Shown here: positions 58,717 to 64,000 of the stretch, one piece after another | Layout: each line of letters opens with the position of its first letter | How positions within the stretch are numbered: the stretch's first letter is position 1 | Assembly: GCA_021771035.1 (NCBI GenBank) | Contig: JAETPU010000002.1 | Location: 1-64,000 of the forward strand | Length of the DNA stretch: 64,000 nucleotides | DNA from: Marvinbryantia formatexigens | GTDB taxonomy: Bacteria; Bacillota; Clostridia; Oscillospirales; Ruminococcaceae | Reading direction: 5' to 3' | Notes under the pieces: model-generated | What the model was told of the DNA's origin: nothing | The model's input: the letters and a program-made list of their open reading frames with translations, nothing else | Database searches by the model: none | Translations under genes and position numbers: made by a program

Positions 58717-61533
58717 ATGAAGCAGAAAATCAGCCGCAAGCTCCGGCGCTTTGCCGCGGTGCTGACGGCAGTGCTCATGATAGCGGCCTTGGCAGTTCCC
58801 TGTACCGCGAAGGAGGAGCCCAAAGTGATCCGGGTTGCCTTCCCCCAGGCCGATGGCTACACCATGACGGCGGAGGATGGAAGCCGGTATGGATTGGTGA
58901 TTGATTTTCTGGAGGAGATAGCCAAATATACCGGCTGGACCTATGAATTTGTGGATACCAGCAGTACAAATATGTTGGATCAGTTTTTCGCGGGAGAATT
59001 TGATCTGATGGGCGGCACCTATTACGCGCAGGGATTTGAAGAATACTTTGCCTATCCCAAGTATAACTGCGGCTACAGCAAGCTGACGCTGCTCGCCCGT
59101 AAAAACGACACCAGTATCCGAAGCTATGATTACAGCAGCTTCAACGGCAAGACCATAGGGGTTTTTGAGCGCAATACGGAGAACATCCGCCGGCTCCAGG
59201 AATATTTGCTGATTAACGATGTGGAGTGCCAGTTGAAATATTACACATATGAGGAGCTGTCCGTCACCGGGGATCTGGAGCGCTTTCTGGAAAACGGCGA
59301 CGTGGATTTGCTGCTGGGAAACAATATTTCCGGCAGGGACGATTTTTATATCGCCGCTTCCTTTGACTCCCAGCCCCATTATATTGTGACGTCCCCGGGC
59401 CGCCAGGAAATTCTGGACGGCCTGAATATGGCCCTTGAGAAAATTTATGAGTGCGATCCCAACTTCGCTGTCAAGCTGTATGATAAGTATTTTCCGGTGT
59501 CCGGATTTGGGTATTCCGAACTCAATGCGGAGGAAATCAGCTATATCAGCAGGCAGAAGAGAGTCAAGGTGGCGGTGCCCTCCGCCTGGCATCCCATGTA
59601 CTGCAAAAATACCAACGGGGATATGCACGACGGCTTTGTTCCGGACATTTTAAACGAGGTCACTGAATTTTCCGGGCTCGAGTTCGAATATGTTTACTGC
59701 GACAGCTATGCCCAGTGTGTATCCAAGGTGCTTGGCGGAGAAGCCGATATCCTGGGGTTTTATCTGGGCTCTCAGGACAACGCCGCGCAGCAGGGGCTGG
59801 CGCTCACGGCGCCCTATGTGGATTTGGATTCGATTTTGGTGAGAAACAAGGAATCCACCTATCCGTCCAGCGGCTTGGTGGGGGCGGTTTTGGAGGGCCG
59901 GGAACTCCCTTCGGATATTGTGGCGGATGAGGTCCGCTACTATGCGGATGCAGCCCAGGCGCTCTCTGACGTGAACCGGGGCAAGGTGGACTTTTTCTAT
60001 GGGATTTCCACGAATCTGGAGAATATTATTCAAAAGGAAAACTTTACAAACCTGGTGCAGGTAAACCTGGTCAACAACAGTACGGATATCAGCTTTGCGG
60101 TGCCGAGCCCGGCGCATCCTCAGCTGTTTACCATTCTCAATAAGGCAATCAGCAATCTCTCAGAGGAGCAGAAGGATGTCATCAGCTCCAGGAATGTAAT
60201 CTCCATCGGCGAATCGAAGATGTCCCTGTCCGGGATTATCTATGCCAATCCCACGCTGGCCGTCAGTGTAGTGTCCGCGTTCCTCCTGCTGGTTCTGGCG
60301 GCGGTGGCCCTCACCGCCCGTTACCGGATTCATGCGGCCGTGATGCGCACAGAGCTGGAAAAGGCGGAGGCCAACAGCCGGGCAAAAAGTGAATTCCTGT
60401 CCCGGATGAGCCATGAAATCAGAACTCCGATGAATGCGATCATGGGGCTCACGGATTTAACCAGCATGGCGGGAGAGCTGCCGGAGAAGGTTCGGGAAAA
60501 CCTGGGGAAAATTAAAGCGTCCTCCTCCTACCTGCTGAGCCTTATCAATGATATTCTGGATATGAGCCGGATTGAAAATGGTAAGCTGGAACTGAACTGC
60601 GAGCCGTTTTCCCTGGGCGGGCTGCTCTCAGAAATCCAGAGTATGATGAAAAATGAGGCGGCAGACCGCAGGCTGGACTTTAGCCTTGAGGAGAACCTGC
60701 GGGAGGATGTACTGGTCGGGGACGCCTTGCGGCTGCGGCAGGTGCTGCTGAACCTGCTGTCCAACGCGTTTAAATTTACCCCGCCGGGCGGTTCTGTGAA
60801 GCTCAGCGCCCTGCAGGGTGATGCCGGAGACCCCGGCCCCTCCCAGCAGGTGGCGGTTACCTTCCGGGTTGCGGATACCGGGGTGGGAATTGCCGCTGAG
60901 GATCAAGAGCGCATTTTCCTGAGCTTCGAGCAGGTGGGCTCCAATGTTGCAAGGAGCCAGGGAACCGGCCTGGGCCTGTCCATCAGCGCGCAGATTGTAC
61001 AGCTGATGGGCGGCAGTATCCAGTTGGAAAGCGAGCCGGAAAAGGGAAGCGTGTTTTCCTTTACCGTACTCTTTCCCAAGGGGGAATTGAAGCAGCAGCA
61101 CAGGCCCAAGCAGGCGCCCGCGCCCGAGGAACAGCTCAGAGGCGTTGGAATCCTGCTAGTGGAGGACAATGATTTGAACGCCCAGATTGCAACAGAGCTG
61201 TTAGAAGTCAAGGGGGCTCAGGTTGCCCGGGCTGAAAACGGCAAAGTGGCGGTGGAACTGTTCCGGCAGAGCCAGCCGGGCGCCTACCGGATTATCCTGA
61301 TGGATATCCTGATGCCGGAGCTCAACGGCCTTGAGGCCACCAGGCGGATCCGTACCTTGCCGCGGGCCGACGCCCAGACGATCCCCATTATCGCCATGAC
61401 CGCCAACACCTTTCGGGAGGATGTGAATTCCGCAATGGAGGCCGGCATGACAGACTTTATCCCCAAGCCCATCAATGTGGAGCATCTATATCAGGTGCTG
61501 TACCAATCGCTGGAACGGCAGGATAGGGAATAA
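58717..61533 (+). CDS. hybrid histidine kinase with two periplasmic-binding-protein sensor domains
   Basis: A 938-aa protein. It has a signal sequence (about 1-30) and two tandem family 3 solute-binding domains outside the membrane (about 36-265 and 283-500). One membrane helix follows (about 514-534), then HisKA with SHEIRTPMNAIMG (His566), HATPase_c (LLNLLSNAFKFTPPGG, VADTGVGIAAEDQERIF, GTGLGLSISAQIV) and a receiver domain (ILLVEDNDLNAQ, phospho-acceptor Asp863 in LMDILMPELNG). The sensor domains likely bind amino acids or similar small ligands. No response regulator or output gene is adjacent, so signal output is unknown. Confidence 0.94.
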   Translation: MKQKISRKLRRFAAVLTAVLMIAALAVPCTAKEEPKVIRVAFPQADGYTMTAEDGSRYGLVIDFLEEIAKYTGWTYEFVDTSSTNMLDQFFAGEFDLMGGTYYAQGFEEYFAYPKYNCGYSKLTLLARKNDTSIRSYDYSSFNGKTIGVFERNTENIRRLQEYLLINDVECQLKYYTYEELSVTGDLERFLENGDVDLLLGNNISGRDDFYIAASFDSQPHYIVTSPGRQEILDGLNMALEKIYECDPNFAVKLYDKYFPVSGFGYSELNAEEISYISRQKRVKVAVPSAWHPMYCKNTNGDMHDGFVPDILNEVTEFSGLEFEYVYCDSYAQCVSKVLGGEADILGFYLGSQDNAAQQGLALTAPYVDLDSILVRNKESTYPSSGLVGAVLEGRELPSDIVADEVRYYADAAQALSDVNRGKVDFFYGISTNLENIIQKENFTNLVQVNLVNNSTDISFAVPSPAHPQLFTILNKAISNLSEEQKDVISSRNVISIGESKMSLSGIIYANPTLAVSVVSAFLLLVLAAVALTARYRIHAAVMRTELEKAEANSRAKSEFLSRMSHEIRTPMNAIMGLTDLTSMAGELPEKVRENLGKIKASSSYLLSLINDILDMSRIENGKLELNCEPFSLGGLLSEIQSMMKNEAADRRLDFSLEENLREDVLVGDALRLRQVLLNLLSNAFKFTPPGGSVKLSALQGDAGDPGPSQQVAVTFRVADTGVGIAAEDQERIFLSFEQVGSNVARSQGTGLGLSISAQIVQLMGGSIQLESEPEKGSVFSFTVLFPKGELKQQHRPKQAPAPEEQLRGVGILLVEDNDLNAQIATELLEVKGAQVARAENGKVAVELFRQSQPGAYRIILMDILMPELNGLEATRRIRTLPRADAQTIPIIAMTANTFREDVNSAMEAGMTDFIPKPINVEHLYQVLYQSLERQDRE

Positions 61534-61655
61534 GGCCGCTTGCGGAAGGCGTCCTGTGGGGACGACAGACGAAAGCCCAGCGGTTTCACGGCGAGAAACA
61601 ACGGCACAACGCCTTTTTGAACGGCAGATACGCAGAGTGCGGACAATCTTCCCGC

Positions 61656-61695
61656 AGGCCCTGTATCCTCGAATCCGGGGGGTGCAGGGCCTTTT
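61656..61695 (+). terminator. intrinsic terminator after the hybrid kinase
   Basis: AGGCCCTG (61656-61663) pairs with CAGGGCCT (61685-61692), followed by TTT. The rest of 61534-61903 has no supported gene. Confidence 0.7.
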
Positions 61696-61903
61696 GCAGT
61701 CCTGATGAGGGACGGCGTGTGCCGCGGGCGTCCCCGATATGGGCCGGTTCGGCGGTATTTACAGCGGAAAACGAAGCGCGCCTGGACAGATCGGCCAAGG
61801 CCAGCGTCTTTTAAAGTACATATCCGGGAGTGTCATTGTTCTGCAGCATCCGCTCAGACAGCTGCGCTGCCCGATGGAAATGAAGGGAAGAGGGGTATTT
61901 ACC

Positions 61904-62713
61904 ATGATGCTGGAATGGGTACGAAGAATCGCCGTAGTACAGCCCGAACTCAGAAGAGAACGGCTCTTGGAAATCCTGAGGAAAGAGGAGCTCCCGTTTT
62001 GTTTGCAGCGCGGACAGGAGGGGGAACACTGGGTGGAGAATATCCGCGTTCCCTTTTGTGCGGGAAAGGGGCGCTTGGTCCTGGGAGCGCATTATGACAA
62101 TGTAATTGGAAGCACTGCCGCCAATGACAACGCCTCCGGGGTGGCGGTGCTGCTTGCCCTGGCCAGGTGGCTGCGCACCCGAAAGGCCGGGAATCTGGAG
62201 ATTGTGTTTTTTGACAGGGAGGAGTACAGCGACCATGGCAGCGCGGCCTACCTGAAATCTGTGGGGCCTGAAACTATCCGCGCCATGCTGAATTTGGATA
62301 TGTGCGGCTTCGGTGACGCCATCATTCTGATTCATAAAGGGAATCTGGAAAATCCTGATTTCAGCGGTCTTCTCGATACCAAGGCGCTCAGCCGTCATAC
62401 CGTGCGCCTGGTGGAACAAGTGCCGTTTAAAATCGGCGATGACGAGCAGTTCCAGCGCAGCTTAGTGCCCAACGCCACACTGCAGACCCTGCCTGCCGGG
62501 GAGGCGGATCTCTTTGCCCGTGAGGCCTTGGCAATCAAGCAAAACGGCGGAAAGATGACCCCGGAAATGCGGGAACTGCTGAATCATTCCCCCGTGAAAT
62601 ATACCTGCCACAATGGCCCCCAGGATCATATCGGCAGTGTTTCGGAACAGTCCATGCAGCTGGTGTTCCAATATCTGAAGGATAGCCTGCAGGAATGGTT
62701 CCCCTGCCGCTGA
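61904..62713 (+). CDS. M28 family zinc aminopeptidase
   Basis: A 269-aa protein from the ATG at 61904 (GAGGGG, 8 nt). The dizinc site is visible: His/Asp in GAHYDNVIGSTAANDNASG, the Glu pair in VFFDREEYSDHGS, Asp in LNLDMCGFG, and a late His in GPQDHIGS. No signal peptide, so it is probably cytoplasmic. It likely removes N-terminal residues from peptides. Confidence 0.88.
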   Translation: MMLEWVRRIAVVQPELRRERLLEILRKEELPFCLQRGQEGEHWVENIRVPFCAGKGRLVLGAHYDNVIGSTAANDNASGVAVLLALARWLRTRKAGNLEIVFFDREEYSDHGSAAYLKSVGPETIRAMLNLDMCGFGDAIILIHKGNLENPDFSGLLDTKALSRHTVRLVEQVPFKIGDDEQFQRSLVPNATLQTLPAGEADLFAREALAIKQNGGKMTPEMRELLNHSPVKYTCHNGPQDHIGSVSEQSMQLVFQYLKDSLQEWFPCR

Positions 62714-62788
62714 GATAAATCCCTGCCATGGAGGGTCCCTTTTCCCGGAAGGATGTTGGGGCGCATCCTGACGTTCAGAATGGGTGCC

Positions 62789-62817
62789 TTGACAACCTTG
62801 CCGTTTTCCGATACAAT
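62789..62817 (+). promoter_or_regulatory. consensus promoter of the candidate RNA upstream of speD
   Basis: TTGACA (62789-62794), exactly 17 nt, and TACAAT (62812-62817). It is one of the best promoters in the window, yet no gene with a ribosome site follows for 700 bp. Confidence 0.85.
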
Positions 62818-62823
62818 AGGGTT

Positions 62824-63203
62824 ACCATGTGATATGAGTTTTGACAGAGTATCCATGCAAATATTTTCTGACCATCCCCACCGGGGATTAAAGGCCATAC
62901 GGACAGCCGGGTCAACTGCCGATTGGGCGGAGGAAAGCCGCCATTATTGATTGAGTTAAAAGCTCAATTTTATAAGTTGGTTACTTGATAACCAGTGCCT
63001 AGGGCGTACATCAACTTGTAAAACGGTCAATAAGAGTAGTAAAAGTGAGTATTTGCTATATAGACTCTGTAACATGAACTCATGGATTCCCTGCCGGGGG
63101 AACGCGCCTGTCCGTTTCAGGGACAGGGGGTATCCGGGATGGGGAACTGACAGTTTGATGAATTGGCTTTTACGCGATGTGCTGCGGCACATCGCGTTTT
63201 TTG
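62824..63203 (+). ncRNA. candidate structured non-coding RNA (or speD leader), about 380 nt
   Basis: The stretch is bounded by the promoter at 62789-62817 and the terminator at 63172-63203. Visible pairings are GGCGG/CCGCC (62926-62942), TTGAG/CTCAA, and a branched unit in which AAGTTG (62974-62979) pairs with CAACTT (63012-63017) and encloses GTTA/TAAC and GCC/GGC hairpins. A CCTGTCC/GGACAGG hairpin lies at about 63106-63127. The only frame inside it (38 codons from about 62832) has no ribosome site. It matches no RNA class I can name. It could be a free small RNA or a leader of speD. Confidence 0.5.
63172..63203 (+). terminator. strong intrinsic terminator of the candidate RNA
   Basis: ACGCGATGTGC-TGCG-GCACATCGCGT is a perfect 11-bp stem with a tetraloop followed by TTTTT. 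There is no open reading frame ending before it. Confidence 0.9.
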
Positions 63204-63521
63204 CTGTTTTCTGTGGGATCACAGAGGGTTGGGGTACAATGCGCACCGGCCCGGCACAGTGGGGGAAGCTCAAAGTTTTGCAGGCCGGAGCTTGTCTTTA
63301 CGGGGAAGGCCCGCGGTAAACACAGACGAGAAAGCCTGGCCTGCCGGAGCGGCACAGCCAGGGGGACGGCCTGTGTGGGCAGCAGGTGTTGTGTCAGTAC
63401 GGGAATAGGTTCTATTTCAGATACAGATGAGGAAACTATCTGCGGCTTGTGCCGGTTCAGTGCCGGGGGATTGTCCTGCAGGCGGGGAACCCGGCACGGC
63501 TTTGAGAGGAATGGTGATTTT

Positions 63522-64000
63522 GATGGGGGAAAAGCTCAAACTCTATGGCTTTAACAATCTGACCAAAGCGCTGAGCTTTAATATCTATGATGTGTGCTAC
63601 GCCAAGACCGCGCGGGAGCAGAAGGACTACATCGCCTATATCGACGAGCAGTACAGCTCCGAGCGGCTGACCAATATTTTAACCAACCTGACGGACATGA
63701 TCGGGGCCAAGGTGCTCAATATTGCCCGGCAGGACTATGATCCCCAGGGGGCCTCGGTGACGATTTTGATAGCGGAGGGCTCCATGGTGCCCGTGGGCGA
63801 GACCCAGCTGGCGCACCTGGACAAGAGCCATGTGACGGTGCATACCTATCCGGAATACCATCCGGACACGTGCCTGGCCACCTTCCGGGTGGATATCGAC
63901 GTGGCAACCTGCGGGGAGATTACGCCGCTTTCCACCCTGGATTACCTCATCGGCTCCTTTGACTCGGATATTATCACCATGGACTACCGGGTGCGGGGCT
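63522..64000 (+). CDS. speD: S-adenosylmethionine decarboxylase proenzyme, partial (3' end beyond window)
   Basis: The first roughly 160 residues of a SpeD of the longer proteobacterial-type class: [58 protein letters not shown] and [17 protein letters not shown], where the Ser of KSH becomes the pyruvoyl group after self-cleavage. It makes decarboxylated SAM for spermidine synthesis. The ATG at 63522 is chosen because known homologues start just before KLKLYGFNN. The gene is cut by the window end. Confidence 0.93.

Noticed and set aside
62818..63521. SAM riboswitch or RNase P RNA upstream of speD
   Set aside because: GGAGGAAAG occurs at 62928-62936 but lacks the rest of the RNase P core, and no SAM-I/II/III consensus is visible.
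1..64000. CRISPR array
   Set aside because: The only regular tandem array (118-bp period at 50446) has no variable spacers and no cas genes occur nearby.

Overview
The window looks like the chromosome of a gut-type Clostridia bacterium, probably Oscillospiraceae/Ruminococcaceae. Most of it is about 50-58% GC by eye. Shine-Dalgarno sites are strong, TTG and GTG starts are common, and the families are typical of that group: a PdaA-like deacetylase lipoprotein, a NusG-domain-II protein, DUF6809, YitT, LCP and a short-type ProS. This assignment is inference from gene content; there is no 16S rRNA here.

Layout. 1-711 is an IS200-type insertion sequence. 1019-2896 holds a small secreted Cys-rich repeat protein, an ECF sigma factor and an RsgI-like anti-sigma factor. 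3043-9945 is housekeeping: a GNAT protein, exonuclease III, the deacetylase, the NusG-II protein, DUF6809, an FMN-binding lipoprotein and trmB, with two repeat-rich gaps. 10234-17587 is a complete integrative mobilizable element carrying a large serine recombinase, a MobV relaxase, RepA-N and Cys-rich VLP proteins, a regulator, an ant(6) streptomycin-resistance gene and a tag DNA glycosylase. It has 21-bp terminal inverted repeats and interrupts a 195-codon HTH gene; joining the flanks with one copy of a GG core restores the frame exactly. 18535-28854 is again housekeeping: a thioesterase, an Xaa-Pro aminopeptidase, proS, an SGNH hydrolase, a TIM-barrel isomerase and an RNA methyltransferase.

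29112-48030 is the most notable region. A small serine recombinase is followed by three palindromes centred on GTATAC, one of which overlaps a good promoter. After that comes an 18-kb exopolysaccharide operon: LCP attachment protein, a fused GHMP sugar kinase/GalU-like uridylyltransferase, an initiating sugar transferase, GalE, GT8, LicD, GT2, Wzy-like and Wzx-like proteins (the last three in an AT-rich block), a phosphonate module and two tandem acyltransferases. The phosphonate module has a Fom1-like cytidylyltransferase-PEP mutase fusion, phosphonopyruvate decarboxylase, an Fe-alcohol dehydrogenase and a second NTP transferase, with no aminotransferase. The simplest reading is PEP to phosphonopyruvate to phosphonoacetaldehyde to 2-hydroxyethylphosphonate to CDP-hydroxyethylphosphonate, which LicD would then transfer onto the glycan. 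The first acyltransferase has a G9 tract near its start, a possible phase-variation switch.

48254-64000 contains a flavodoxin-like protein, YitT, an array of 118-bp structured repeats, a patatin, a sirtuin, a frameshifted GrpB gene, tRNA-Thr(GGT), a surface protein, DNA polymerase IV, a GPP34-like/MerR pair, an orphan hybrid histidine kinase, an M28 peptidase and the 5' part of speD. A consensus promoter and a strong terminator upstream of speD bound about 380 nt with no convincing ORF, a candidate structured RNA. A dispersed hairpin-rich repeat family, whose stems change sequence but still pair, occurs at four places in the window.
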